In this document: piece by piece, positions 1 through 9,030 of the stretch | Position numbering within the stretch: the first letter of the stretch is position 1 | How the letters are laid out: every line of letters begins with the position of its first letter | Source of the DNA: DATARH01 sp963847345 | GTDB taxonomy: Bacteria; Pseudomonadota; Alphaproteobacteria; ATCC43930; CGMCC-115725 | DNA length: 64,000 nt | Direction of reading: 5' to 3' | Assembly: GCA_963847345.1 (NCBI GenBank) | Contig: CAWJZU010000035.1 | Coordinates: 1 to 64,000 of the forward strand | Notes under the pieces: generated by a model | The model's input: the letters and a program-made list of their open reading frames with translations, nothing else | What the model was told of the DNA's origin: nothing | Databases searched by the model: none | Made by a program: the position numbers and the translations under genes

Positions 1-5
1 TTTCG

Positions 6-558
6 TCAGTTTTGCGCGTCGAGCCTCGCCGCGATCTTCTTGCTGATTTCGGCCCGCCACTCCTCCATCGGCTTAAAGCCCTCGCGGTCCCGGCAATAGG
101 CCTCGGTCTCGCGGAAGAGCTCGTCCTCCGGCTTTGTCGAGGTCGATCTTGAAGCCCAGGGGCTGCGGCACGTACCACGGCGTGTCGCAGAACATCTCGA
201 TCTGGTTGCCCTCGGGGTCCTGGAAATAGACCGACCAGGCATTGCCGTGGCAGATCGGGCGGATGCCCTCGCAGCCGGCGTCGCGCACCTTGCGGAACGC
301 CTTCTGCACCTGCGCGAGGGTGCCGACATTGAACGACACCTGCTGCACCATCGGCACCTCGGCATCGGTGGTGCGGCCGCGCACCAGCACGACCTGGTGA
401 TGGTCGCTGGGGTTGCGCGACAGGAAGGTGATGCGGCCGTCCTCGGCGCCGTCGCTGACCACAAAGCCGAGCACGTTGGAGTAGAAATCGATCATCTTCG
501 GCACGTCGTGGACATAAAGCCCGACATGGCTGAGGCGCGGCGCGGTGTCCTGCGGCAT
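6..558 (-). CDS. VOC/glyoxalase-fold dioxygenase-like protein (one frameshift)
   Basis: A vicinal-oxygen-chelate protein of about 183 residues once one indel is corrected. The N-terminal part shows the VOC pattern LSHVGLYVHD followed by FYSNVLGFVVSD. A later stretch, YFQDPEGNQIEMFCDTPW, carries the usual metal-ligand Glu of ring-cleavage dioxygenases and related isomerases. The reading frame breaks at a TTT run at 133-135; removing one base joins FKIDLDK to PEDELFRETEAYC and the protein then ends at 6. The start ATG at 558 follows a good ribosome site (gagggaga). It is divergent from the LysR gene, which may regulate it. The substrate is unknown. Confidence 0.75.
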
Positions 559-651
559 GGCGGATTCTCCCTCGCGGTTTGCTGCTTGCACGATAAGATA
601 GCATCGAGGATCATCTATCAAATCGATTGATTATATATTATTCATTCATCC

Positions 652-1565
652 ATGGATATTCGAGCGGTCGACCTCAACCTGCTGAAAGCCTTCGACGCGC
701 TGATCCAACGAGCGGGCGGTGACCCGCGCCGCCGGCCGCATCGGCCTGTCGCAGCCGGCGATGAGCCACGCGCTGTCGCGCCTGCGCGGCCTGTTTGCCG
801 ACGATCTGTTCGTGCGCACCCCGACCGGCATGGAGCCGACCGCGCGGGCGCGCGAGATCGCCCCGCTGGTCGCGGCGGCGATCGAGCATATCGAGGCCGC
901 GCTCAACCTCGGCATCGGCTTCGATCCGGCAAAGAGCACGGGGATCTTCACCGCCGGCATGGCCGAATATGCCGAGGTGGCGCTGGTCGGGCGCCTCGCC
1001 GAGGCCTTCGCCGAGCAGGCCCCGAGGGCGACGCTGCGCCTGACGCCGCTGACCGGCGTCGATGCCGCCGAGCAGCTCGACCGCGGCGCGATCGATGTCG
1101 CCGTCGCCCATCTGCGCGCCCTGCCGGCGCATATCGAGTCGATGCTGCTGTTGCGCGACCCGTTTGTCGTCGTCGCCCGCCGCGGCCACCCGCGTCTGGC
1201 AAGCCGCTGTCGATCGAGGCCTACGCGGCGCTCAACCACATCCTGGTCTCGCCGCGCGGCGACACCAGCGGCGCGCTCGACCGCATTCTGGTGGATTTCG
1301 GACTGCGCCGCCGCATCGCGCTGCTGGTCGCGACCTATCTGGCACTGCCGGCGGCGCTCGCCGCCTCCGACCTCGTCGCGACCGTGCCGAGCCGCACCGC
1401 CCGCCAGATCGCCGCCACCGCCGAAATCGCGATCATGCCGTTGCCGATCGATTTCTCGATGACCGTCTCGATGGCCTGGCACCGCCGCGCCGCGAGCGAG
1501 CCGGCGCAGGCTGGTTCCGCGCGCTGCTGATCGACGCGGCCGCCGAGCGGGAGCTGACGCCATGA
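652..1565 (+). CDS. LysR-family transcriptional regulator (three frameshifts)
   Basis: A LysR-type regulator whose frame changes about three times. MDIRAVDLNLLKAFDALIQ opens the gene. Another frame continues with the helix-turn-helix region TRAAGRIGLSQPAMSHALSR. The effector domain then runs to RRGHPRLA, resumes as KPLSIEAYAALNHILVSPRG, and ends in a third frame as WFRALLIDAAAERELTP. Joined, the length is about 300 residues, normal for the family. Each break can be repaired by a one-base change (near 711, 1200 and 1505), so sequence error is as likely as a pseudogene. Its stop overlaps the selB start as ATGA. It is divergent from the VOC gene. Confidence 0.75.
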
Positions 1566-3490
1566 TCCTGGCGACGGCCGGCCATATCGATCACGGCAAG
1601 ACGGCGCTGGTGCGGGCGCTGACCGGCGTCGATGCCGACCGCCTGCCCGAGGAAAAGCGGCGCGGCATGACGATCGATCTCGGCTTTGCGTACACCAGCT
1701 TGCCGGACGGGACCGAACTGGGATTTGTCGATGTCCCAGGGCACGAGCGGTTTCTGCCCAACATGCTGGCCGGCGTGTTGTCGATCGACCGGGTGCTGCT
1801 GATCGTCGCCGCCGATGATGGCCCCCGGCCACAGACGCTCGAACATCTCGACGTGCTCGAACTGATCGGCGTCGCCGAAATCACCGGGGTCATCACCAAG
1901 ATCGACCGCGTGCCACCCGAGCGGCTCGCCGAGGTCGGAACCGAGGTTGCGGCGCTGCTCGACGCGGCCGGCTACGGCGGCAGTCCGATTTTCCCGGTGT
2001 CGAGCATCACCGGCGACGGGATCGCCGCGCTGGCCGAGCATCTGAGCGCGAGTGCGCGGGCCGCCGACGCGGCGCGCGCCGCCCAGCCGGCGAGCGGACT
2101 GTTTCGCCTGCCGATCGACCGCGCGTTTTCGCTGCCCGGCATCGGGCTGGTCGTGACCGGCACGGCGGCTTCCGGCGAGGTCGCGGTCGGCGACCGGCTG
2201 CTGGTCAGCCCGCGCGGGGTCGAGATCAGGGTGCGCGGCATCCATGCGCACAACCGCCCGATCGAGCGCGCCCGCGCCGGCGAGCGCGTTGCGCTGAATT
2301 TGGCTGGCAGCTTTCCGGAAGGAGGCGAGGTCAGGCGCGGCGACTGGGTCATCGATCCGGCATTGCACAAGCCGGTCGGGCGCCTCGATCTCGGCATTAC
2401 CGTGTCGCGCGCCGCGCCGGCCCCGCTGCGCGACGGGCTGCCGGTGCATTTTCATCTCGGGACGGAGGACGTCGTCGGCCGGCTCGCCGTGCTCGGGGCG
2501 CGGGCCATAGCACCGGGCGAGGCCGGGTTCGCACAGGTCGATCTCGAACACAAGATCGCGGCGCTGTGGGGCGATCGCGCGATCATCCGCGACCACGCGG
2601 CGCGGCACACGCTGGCCGGCGGGCGGGTGCTCGATCCCGTAGCGCTGCGCCGGGGACGCTCGCGTCAGGAGCGGCTCGGCGCGCTGGCGGCGCTGGCCGC
2701 TACCGACGCCGGCGACGCGCTCGAGAAGCTGGTCGAGGCTGCCGGGATCGTGGCATTGGCGCCGTTTGGCTGGGCGCGCAACCTGCCGCTGCCCGAGATC
2801 GAGGCGCTGGCCGATGCCGCCGGCATCGCGCGTTTCGGGACGGGCGATGCCGCGATTGCGTTCGGCGCCGAGCGACTGGTGCAACTCGGCGAGCGGATCG
2901 CGGCGATGCTGGCCGATTGGCACCGAGCTCAGCCGGACGCGCTTGGCCCGACGCGGGGGGCATTATTCGCGCGGCTGCGCGGGCAGGCGCCGGAGGCGGC
3001 GCTCGACGCAGCATTGGCGGCGGAAATCGGGGCCGGGCGGATCGTGCGCGATGGCAGCATGCTGCGGCTGCCGTCGCATGAGGCGCGGCTCAACCGCGAG
3101 GACGAACGGCTGTGGGAGCGGGTGCGGCCGTTGCTTGCCGCGGACGGGTTGCGGCCGCCGCGGGTCCGCGAGCTGGCCGCCGAGCTGGATATCGAGCCCG
3201 AGAAGCTGATCCGGTTTTTTCGGCGCGTCGAACGCTTCGGCCGGGTCGCCCCGGTCGCGCCGAACCGGTTTTTTCTGCCCGAGACACTGCGCGAGCTGGC
3301 TGCGCTGGCCGCCGCATTGGCAGACGAGTCGCCGGATCGCAGCTTCACGGCTGCCGCGTTCAAGGACCGCTCCGGCATCGGCCGCAATCTGGCGATCGAG
3401 GTGCTCGAACATCTCGACCGTGTCGGCGCGACCCGCCGCGTCGGCGATGCCCGGGTCGTCGTGCGCGCCGCCACCGAGCTGTTCGGCTGA
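1562..3490 (+). CDS. selB: Selenocysteine-specific elongation factor SelB
   Basis: This intact 642-residue protein is a SelB-type GTPase that would deliver Sec-tRNA to UGA codons at the ribosome. The G1 loop GHIDHGKT lies at residues 7-14, followed by RGMTIDLGFAY (switch I), DVPGHE (G3) and TKID (G4). EF-Tu-like beta domains follow, and the C-terminal third has the winged-helix character of SelB (VRELAAELDIEPEKLIRFF). The size matches E. coli SelB (about 614). It starts inside the LysR stop codon (ATGA), implying translational coupling. No selA, selD, tRNA-Sec or obvious selenoprotein lies in the window, so the rest of the pathway must be elsewhere. Confidence 0.93.
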   Translation: MILATAGHIDHGKTALVRALTGVDADRLPEEKRRGMTIDLGFAYTSLPDGTELGFVDVPGHERFLPNMLAGVLSIDRVLLIVAADDGPRPQTLEHLDVLELIGVAEITGVITKIDRVPPERLAEVGTEVAALLDAAGYGGSPIFPVSSITGDGIAALAEHLSASARAADAARAAQPASGLFRLPIDRAFSLPGIGLVVTGTAASGEVAVGDRLLVSPRGVEIRVRGIHAHNRPIERARAGERVALNLAGSFPEGGEVRRGDWVIDPALHKPVGRLDLGITVSRAAPAPLRDGLPVHFHLGTEDVVGRLAVLGARAIAPGEAGFAQVDLEHKIAALWGDRAIIRDHAARHTLAGGRVLDPVALRRGRSRQERLGALAALAATDAGDALEKLVEAAGIVALAPFGWARNLPLPEIEALADAAGIARFGTGDAAIAFGAERLVQLGERIAAMLADWHRAQPDALGPTRGALFARLRGQAPEAALDAALAAEIGAGRIVRDGSMLRLPSHEARLNREDERLWERVRPLLAADGLRPPRVRELAAELDIEPEKLIRFFRRVERFGRVAPVAPNRFFLPETLRELAALAAALADESPDRSFTAAAFKDRSGIGRNLAIEVLEHLDRVGATRRVGDARVVVRAATELFG

Positions 3491-3567
3491 ACTGGTCCGG
3501 CGCTGGCGGACTGCCGGCCTTCTCCGCCAGCCGGCGAGACGCCGGCGGTCCGATCGAAGCCCGTCTT

Positions 3568-4012
3568 TCAGCCGTTCGGTCGGCGGTCGACGAACAGGGT
3601 CGGCGTGAATGTCTGTACGGCATCACCTTGCTGGTTCAGTGTCGTGATGCGCAGTTTGACGAGACCCTGGCCTGGGCGCGAGCGCGACGACCGTGTTTCC
3701 AGCACCTCGATTTCGACGCGCAGCTCGTCGCCGGGGCGCACGGCCCGGGGCCACAACAATTCGCCGCCGATCCCCAGAATTCCGCTGACCGGTCGAAAAT
3801 CGCTCATCAGGCACAATTTCATGGTCAGCGCCGCGGTGTGCCAGCCGCTCGCCGCCAGCCCCTCGAACAGCGAGTTCGCGCGCCGCCGTATCGTCGAGGT
3901 GAAACGGCTGCGGATCGAACTCGGCGGCGAATTCGGTGATCGACGCGGCATCGACGCGCAGGCTTGGTGACCGGTATGTCTGACCGGCCGCGATATCCTC
4001 GAAATACAGCAT
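3568..4012 (-). CDS. MaoC-like (R)-hydratase domain protein (one frameshift)
   Basis: A single hot-dog-fold MaoC-like protein of about 147 residues after correction. The N-terminus MLYFEDIAAGQTYRSPSLRV and the hydratase-2 motif FDPQPFHLDD (Asp and His of the catalytic pair) lie in one frame. The rest (NSLFEGLAASGWHTAALTMK, then a typical beta-rich C-terminus ending VDRRPNG) lies in another. The break is near 3877 and is repaired by removing one G. Such proteins hydrate enoyl-CoA thioesters; the substrate cannot be told here. It ends convergently with selB. Confidence 0.8.
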
Positions 4013-4036
4013 TTCCCGAACGGGTAGCGGCGCCGG

Positions 4037-4378
4037 TCAGGGCAGGTCGAGGCGCACTGTTACGGCCGCGCTGGCGATGATCGCGACATCGCCGGCCGCC
4101 TCGTCCGGCACGTCGAGACCGCCCTTCACGACAGTAACGCTGACCTGCCCGTGCGGCAGCGCTGCCTTGATCGCCTCGGATTGAATGCGGTCCGGCTGCT
4201 GGACGCCGATCGTGACCGCGACCTGCATCGTTCGCGAATTGATGCCAAGGCTGCGGATCAGGCTCAGCGAGCTGTGGTGGATCGCGTCCTGAACGGCGCG
4301 CACCGCAGCCTTCGTGTAATCGCCGCCGTGCAGGTCGTTCCCGGTGCCGAATTCGGTGATGATCCGTTTCAGCGTCAT
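4037..4378 (-). CDS. Lin0512 family protein, copy with canonical HG motif
   Basis: A 113-residue protein of the Lin0512 family, a small family of unknown function. Its hallmark, GxGxDxHG near the N-terminus, is present as GTGNDLHG, followed by GDYTKAAVRAVQDAIHHSSL. It ends in an alternating beta pattern (VTVRLDLP). Its start codon overlaps the stop of the upstream paralogue as ATGA, so the two are translationally coupled and may form a hetero-oligomer (inference). No enzymatic function can be assigned. Confidence 0.85.
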   Translation of the reverse strand: MTLKRIITEFGTGNDLHGGDYTKAAVRAVQDAIHHSSLSLIRSLGINSRTMQVAVTIGVQQPDRIQSEAIKAALPHGQVSVTVVKGGLDVPDEAAGDVAIIASAAVTVRLDLP

Positions 4379-4728
4379 GGCCGGGGCTCCGGCAGGTCGA
4401 GCCTCACCACGGCCGCGGCGTTGGCGACGACCGTAGCGTTGGTTCCCTCGTCATTGGCGATTTCAAGTCCGCCCTCGACGACTGTGACGGTTCCGGTGCC
4501 GTGCGGCAGCACGGCCAGGACGGCGGCTTTATCCACCAGCTCCGGGTGCGGTACCCCAACCGTGACCTCGACCCGCATCGCGTCGACCGGTTGCCCAAGC
4601 GCGTTCGCAACGCTCAGCGAATTGTGCCAGAGGGCGTCGCGTAACGCCCGCACCGCCGCCTTGGTGTAGTCACGGCCGCGAATGTCGGTTCCCATGCCGA
4701 TCTGCAGTACCATTCGTGTCAATGCCAT
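4375..4728 (-). CDS. Lin0512 family protein, divergent paralogue (H to R in motif)
   Basis: This 117-residue paralogue of the downstream gene has the same architecture (RDYTKAAVRALRDALWHNSL, VEVTVGVPHPELVDKAAV, VVRLDLP). In the family signature GxGxDxHG the histidine is replaced by arginine: GMGTDIRG. It is the first gene of a two-gene unit and ends in an ATGA overlap with the second. Sequence similarity across the full length points to tandem duplication, with one copy keeping the canonical motif and the other not. The function is unknown. Confidence 0.82.
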   Translation of the reverse strand: MALTRMVLQIGMGTDIRGRDYTKAAVRALRDALWHNSLSVANALGQPVDAMRVEVTVGVPHPELVDKAAVLAVLPHGTGTVTVVEGGLEIANDEGTNATVVANAAAVVRLDLPEPRP

Positions 4729-4839
4729 AGGCCGCCCTCCCGCGCTGGCGGCATGATCTCACAGCCTCGCCACGGGCGCCACCGGGGTCAAAATTGCTCG
4801 CCGCTACCGCAACTCCGCACTCCCCCATAAACTGTGGCG

Positions 4840-5793
4840 ATGAACACCCGCCGTGACCTGTTCCCGCCGATCGAGCCTTACCGCACCGGCCAGCTCAAGC
4901 TCGACGCGCGCCATACGATGTACTGGGAGGAGTTGGGCAATCGGCAAGGTCCGGCGATTCTGTTTCTGCACGGCGGTCCGGGGGCCGGCGCGACATCGGT
5001 GCATCGCCGGTTCTTCGATCCGGGCTTTTGGCGCGTCGTCGTATTCGACCAGCGCGGCAGCGGCCGTTCGACCCCGCTCGGCGAGCTTCGCGACAACACC
5101 CCCTCGCATCTCGTCGCGGATATCGAGCGGCTGCGCCGCGAGCTTGGGATCGCGGAATGGGTTGTGTTTGGCGGCTCGTGGGGTTCTACGCTGGCGCTGC
5201 TCTACGCGCAGGATCATCCCGAGCGGGTCGCCGGGTTGATCCTGCGCGGGATTTTTCTCTGCCGCCGGAGCGAGATCGACTGGTTTTTGTATGGGATGCG
5301 CACCGTGTACCCGGAGGCGTGGCGCGCCTTTGCCGGGTTTCTGCCGGAAGCCGAGCGAGCCGATCTTCTGGCCGGGTACTACCGCCGCCTGACCGACCCG
5401 AATCCGCGTGTGCACATGCCGGCGGCGCGCGCCTGGAGCATTTACGAGGGCGGCTGTTCAACGCTGCTGCCCAACCCCGAAACGGTCGCTGCGTTCGGCG
5501 AGGACCGGCTGGCGCTGGGGCTGGCTCGGATCGAGGCGCATTTCTTCACCGAGCACCTGTTCCCTCCCGATTCCGACCTCGTCGCGAATATGGGGCGCAT
5601 CCGGCATTTGCCGGCGGTGATCGTGCAGGGCCGCTACGACATGGTGTGCCCGATTCGCAGCGCCGACGAACTGGTCCTGGCCTGGCCTGAGGCCGAGTAC
5701 GTCATTGTGCGTGACGCCGGCCATTCGGCGATGGAGCCCGGCATTCGCGAGCAGCTTGTCCTCGCGACCGAACGGGCAAAGCGCTGGCGATGA
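4840..5793 (+). CDS. pip: Prolyl aminopeptidase (proline iminopeptidase)
   Basis: A cytoplasmic alpha/beta hydrolase of 317 residues that removes N-terminal proline from peptides. It shows the family order: LFPPIEPYRTGQLKLD at the N-terminus, the oxyanion-hole motif HGGPGAG, DQRGSGRSTP, the nucleophile elbow GGSWGS (Ser113), the acid in VQGRYDMVCP and the histidine in DAGHSAM. Length and motifs fit the Pip S33 family closely. I prefer ATG 4840; an in-frame GTG at 4834 would add two residues. It is divergent from the Lin0512 pair and has no clear operon partner. Confidence 0.92.
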   Translation: MNTRRDLFPPIEPYRTGQLKLDARHTMYWEELGNRQGPAILFLHGGPGAGATSVHRRFFDPGFWRVVVFDQRGSGRSTPLGELRDNTPSHLVADIERLRRELGIAEWVVFGGSWGSTLALLYAQDHPERVAGLILRGIFLCRRSEIDWFLYGMRTVYPEAWRAFAGFLPEAERADLLAGYYRRLTDPNPRVHMPAARAWSIYEGGCSTLLPNPETVAAFGEDRLALGLARIEAHFFTEHLFPPDSDLVANMGRIRHLPAVIVQGRYDMVCPIRSADELVLAWPEAEYVIVRDAGHSAMEPGIREQLVLATERAKRWR

Positions 5794-5944
5794 ATGCTCC
5801 CGCCTGGGTTACGCTTGCGGCAGGCGTAATCGCCTCTAAGATGCGTTGCGGAGACCGGCCCGAAGCCGGCGCGACGGGGAGCGCAGCGCGCCCGTTCGAC
5901 GACCGCGCCAAGGGCAGGCTCCGGTAAGTTCGTGCGGAGCGAGA

Positions 5945-6511
5945 ATGGTGTTGTCGGTTGATCAACGGCGAGCGGCACGGCCTGCTGCGCTTCCGGCGCT
6001 GACGATTGCCCTCGCGATCTGTGGGTTCGTCGCCGAGCCGGCATCCGCAAAGGCGCAACTGAGCGTTGGTTCGCCGTCCGATCCGCCGCGCGTCGCCGTC
6101 GGTGCCGGTGCTTTCGACATTTCGCCCGGCAGCAGCAGCACCGCCAGTACCGCCGCCGAATTCCGCGCCGAATACCACTTTGGGGATGTGCTGTGGTTCG
6201 TGTCGCCGTTCATCGGCGTCATGGGGACCAGCGACGCGGCGTTCTACGGCTATGGCGGGTTCGGGATCGATATCAATTTCGGTCCGAACGTGGTGCTGAC
6301 GCCGAACGTGGCCGGCGGCTATTTCGCGCGCGGTTCGGGGACCGATCTGGGGTCGTGGTGGGAATTCCGCACCGGGGCTGAGCTTGCCTGGCGTTTTGAC
6401 AACATGAGCCGGCTCGGCATTGCGTTCAGTCACATGTCAAACGCCGGCCTGACCAAGCGTAACCCTGGAGAGCAGTCGTTGCTGCTTATCTACAGCGTGC
6501 CGCTGTACTGA
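5945..6511 (+). CDS. PagL-like lipid A 3-O-deacylase (acyloxyacyl hydrolase)
   Basis: A 188-residue predicted outer-membrane protein. The N-terminus carries a signal-peptide-like stretch (residues about 14-36, ending EPASA). The remainder alternates like a small beta barrel with many Gly/Phe/Tyr (FYGYGGFGIDINFGPNVVL). The C-terminal segment FSHMSNAGL, then NPGEQSLLLIYSVPLY, matches the PagL catalytic arrangement: His, Ser two residues on, and Glu 13 residues after the His. PagL removes the 3-linked acyl chain of lipid A. ATG 5945 has a GGAGC ribosome site just upstream. It is convergent with the MetY fusion. Confidence 0.8.
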   Translation: MVLSVDQRRAARPAALPALTIALAICGFVAEPASAKAQLSVGSPSDPPRVAVGAGAFDISPGSSSTASTAAEFRAEYHFGDVLWFVSPFIGVMGTSDAAFYGYGGFGIDINFGPNVVLTPNVAGGYFARGSGTDLGSWWEFRTGAELAWRFDNMSRLGIAFSHMSNAGLTKRNPGEQSLLLIYSVPLY

Positions 6512-6625
6512 CACTATATCCGCGGCCCCCACCGCCCCGCGTACCGCCAGCATGCGCCACGATACGCGAATTGCGGTCGTGCGCGCTCGGATCGGCGCCT
6601 GTCGCCGTAGTGTCGGGACACGAGA

Positions 6626-8458
6626 TCATGCCGCGCCGAGCGCCTCGTCGAGATCGCGGATCAGGTCGTCGGCGGTTTCGAGGCCGATCGACAGGCGCAC
6701 GACATCGGGGCCAGCGCCGGCCGCGAGACGCTGCTCGTCGGACAGCTGGCGGTGCGTTGTCGAGGCCGGGTGCAGAATGAGGCTGCGCGTGTCGCCGATA
6801 TTGGCGAGGTGCGAGAACAGCCGCACGCTTTCGACGAGGCGCGTGCCCGCCTCGTAGCCGCCGATGACGCCGAATGTGAACACCGCGCCCGGCCCCTTCG
6901 GCATGTATTTCCTGGCCAGCTCGTGATAGGGGCTGGTCTTCAGACCGGCATAGGAGACCCAGGCGACGTGCGGATGGTCGGCCAGGAATTCGGCCACCTT
7001 CTTCGCATTCTCGACATGCCGGTCCATCCGGACATGCAGGCTCTCGATGCCGGTTAGCGTCAGAAACGCGTTCATCGGCGACAGGGTCGGGCCGAAATCG
7101 CGCAATGCCACGGCGCGCGCCTTGGTCGTGAAGGCGAAATCGCCGAAGTTTTCGTAGAATTTGAGCCCGTGATAGGCCGGCTCCGGGTCGCTCAGCGAGG
7201 GGAACTTGTCACCCGCGCCCCAGTCGAACCGTCCGCTTTCGCACAGCATGCCGCCGAGCGCGGCGCCGTGGCCGCCGAGAAACTTTGTTGTCGAGTGGAC
7301 GATCAGGTCGGCGCCCCAGTCGAACGGGCGGCACAGATACGGCGTCGCCAAGGTGTTGTCGACGATCAGCGGGATGCCGGCCTCATGCGCGACCGCCGCG
7401 ACCCTTTCAATATCGACGACGATCCCGCCCGGATTGGCAAGGTTCTCGACAAAGATCGCCTTAACACGCGGCGTCAGGGCGCGGCGGAAATTCTCGGGAT
7501 CGGTCGGATCGACAAAATGGCAGGCCCAGCCGAGCTTCTTGAACGAGAGGCCGAACTGCGTCAGCGATCCGCCATACAGATTGCGCGACGCGACGAATTC
7601 GTCGCCCGGCGACATCAGCGTGAAAAATGTGAGGAACTGCGCCGCGTGGCCCGAGGCGGCGGCGACCGCGGCGCGCCCACCCTCGAGGCTGGCAATGCGC
7701 TCTTCGAGGACAGACACGGTCGGGTTCGTCAGGCGCGAATAGATGTAGCCGAAATTGTGCAGGTTGAAGAGCGAGGCGGCGTGATCGACGTCCTCGAAGA
7801 CGTATGAGGTCGTCTGATAGATTGGCGTCGAGCGGGCGCCGGTCGTCGGGTCGGGGGCGGCGCCGGCATGCACCGCCAGCGTCTCAAAACCATAGGGGCG
7901 ATTGCCGCCGGTGGCCGAGGCGGAAGAGGCCGGGGTCTCGCGGGCGCGGCGCGGCTTCGGGGCTTGCGGCGGGCGGTTCTGAATGATGCCGCTATTGACG
8001 CCGCTCCACGACAATTCGCCGCCGAGGCGGCCGAACTCGATCTTCGGGCAGCGGTTCATGATGACTTCGATGCCGGCCGCCTCGGCCGTGGCGGCCGCTT
8101 CGTCGTTGCGGATGCCGAGCTGCATCCACACGACCGGCGCGCCGATCGCGATCGCGTCCTCGACGATTTTCGGCGCATCAGCGGCGGGGCGGAACATGTC
8201 GACCATATCGATCTGTTCGGCGAGGTCGGTCGGGATGTCGCGGAGCGAGGCGTAAACCGTTTCGCCGAGCAACTCCTGGCCGGCGATGCCAGGATTGACC
8301 GGGATGACGCGATAGCCTTTCCCTTGTAGATACTTCATGACGAAGTAGCTGGGCCGGTTCCAGTTTGACGAGGCGCCGACCATCGCGATCGTCTTGACCC
8401 GTTCGAGGATCGAGCGGATCTGGGCGTCGGAATAGGCAATCGGATCGGGCTGGGTCAT
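6626..8458 (-). CDS. metY: CoA-binding domain / O-acetylhomoserine sulfhydrylase fusion
   Basis: An uninterrupted 610-residue fusion. Residues about 8-145 form a CoA-binding Rossmann domain (KTIAMVGASSNWNRPSYFVM, later IEVIMNRCPKIEFGRLGGEL). A Pro/Arg/Ala-rich linker (about 150-185) leads to a full PLP-dependent Cys/Met-metabolism enzyme of the MetY type: FETLAVHAGAAPDPTTGARS, YIYSRLTNPTVSVLEER, and the PLP-lysine motif HSTTKFLGGHG. MetY makes homocysteine from O-acetylhomoserine and sulfide in the cytoplasm. The two domains are usually separate proteins. Divergent DNA follows its start; I saw no SAM-II riboswitch there. Confidence 0.9.
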   Translation of the reverse strand: MTQPDPIAYSDAQIRSILERVKTIAMVGASSNWNRPSYFVMKYLQGKGYRVIPVNPGIAGQELLGETVYASLRDIPTDLAEQIDMVDMFRPAADAPKIVEDAIAIGAPVVWMQLGIRNDEAAATAEAAGIEVIMNRCPKIEFGRLGGELSWSGVNSGIIQNRPPQAPKPRRARETPASSASATGGNRPYGFETLAVHAGAAPDPTTGARSTPIYQTTSYVFEDVDHAASLFNLHNFGYIYSRLTNPTVSVLEERIASLEGGRAAVAAASGHAAQFLTFFTLMSPGDEFVASRNLYGGSLTQFGLSFKKLGWACHFVDPTDPENFRRALTPRVKAIFVENLANPGGIVVDIERVAAVAHEAGIPLIVDNTLATPYLCRPFDWGADLIVHSTTKFLGGHGAALGGMLCESGRFDWGAGDKFPSLSDPEPAYHGLKFYENFGDFAFTTKARAVALRDFGPTLSPMNAFLTLTGIESLHVRMDRHVENAKKVAEFLADHPHVAWVSYAGLKTSPYHELARKYMPKGPGAVFTFGVIGGYEAGTRLVESVRLFSHLANIGDTRSLILHPASTTHRQLSDEQRLAAGAGPDVVRLSIGLETADDLIRDLDEALGAA

Positions 8459-8666
8459 GGGGCGCCTCGCGCGGACCGGTACGGGGCGAGCATAGCGCCG
8501 ACGAGGGGCTATTTGTTCACTTCGTTGCCCTGATATTGGGAGTTCGCCGATTTGTCTCGGAGCGGCGCGTTGCGCGGCTCATCGCCGAGCCGGAGAAACC
8601 GCACTGCGCACCGTCCGGGATGGCAGTTCGTCGATCGGCGCTATATTGCGGCTGCGGGGTGTTGGA

Positions 8667-8786
8667 ATGCGCAACGACGACGATCACGGCAATGATTTCG
8701 GGCTGTTTATGATAGCCTGGACGGGTGCCGTAATCCTTATGATCGTGCTTATGTGGTTGATCGTCTCCATGGCAAATCGGTTCTGA
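8667..8786 (+). CDS. Possible small membrane protein (39 aa)
   Basis: A short ORF encoding an acidic N-terminus (MRNDDDHGND) followed by one strongly hydrophobic segment (LFMIAWTGAVILMIVLMWLI) and a short basic end. That layout fits a single-pass membrane microprotein. A weak purine stretch (ttgga) lies directly upstream. There are no homologues I can name, and the position in a gene-poor accessory patch means chance is possible. Confidence 0.35.
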   Translation: MRNDDDHGNDFGLFMIAWTGAVILMIVLMWLIVSMANRF

Positions 8787-9030
8787 GCCCGGTTCCATTT
8801 GCACGCGAACGCCGCGATCGATTGGGCGGTCCGTCGGACAGGGTCTTCCGCCGAGCGCCTCGAGCTGAATCAGGATCGGCAATTGTGTCCTGCCTATCCG
8901 CCCGTATTGTTGCGGCGAATGCAGGCGGATTAACACGAGCGCCGGCGCGGGAATGCTCGATCGTTCCCAGACGCCGATCGATCCGGCACCGTTTGCAACC
9001 CTCTGCCCGAAGGGAAGGACACCAATACCA

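Noticed and set aside
652..1563. Long minus-strand open frame opposite LysR
   Set aside because: It is an Arg/Ala-rich antisense shadow typical of GC-rich DNA; the plus strand carries clear LysR motifs.
1433..2923. 496-residue minus-strand frame opposite selB
   Set aside because: Low-complexity shadow with no family motif; SelB GTPase motifs are on the plus strand.
3491..3567. tRNA-Sec beside selB
   Set aside because: The spacer has GC-rich repeats but no acceptor-stem pairing, anticodon arm or T-loop signature.
8459..8666. SAM-II or other SAM riboswitch before metY
   Set aside because: metY genes in alphaproteobacteria often carry one, but I could not find the conserved SAM-II core on the minus strand here.
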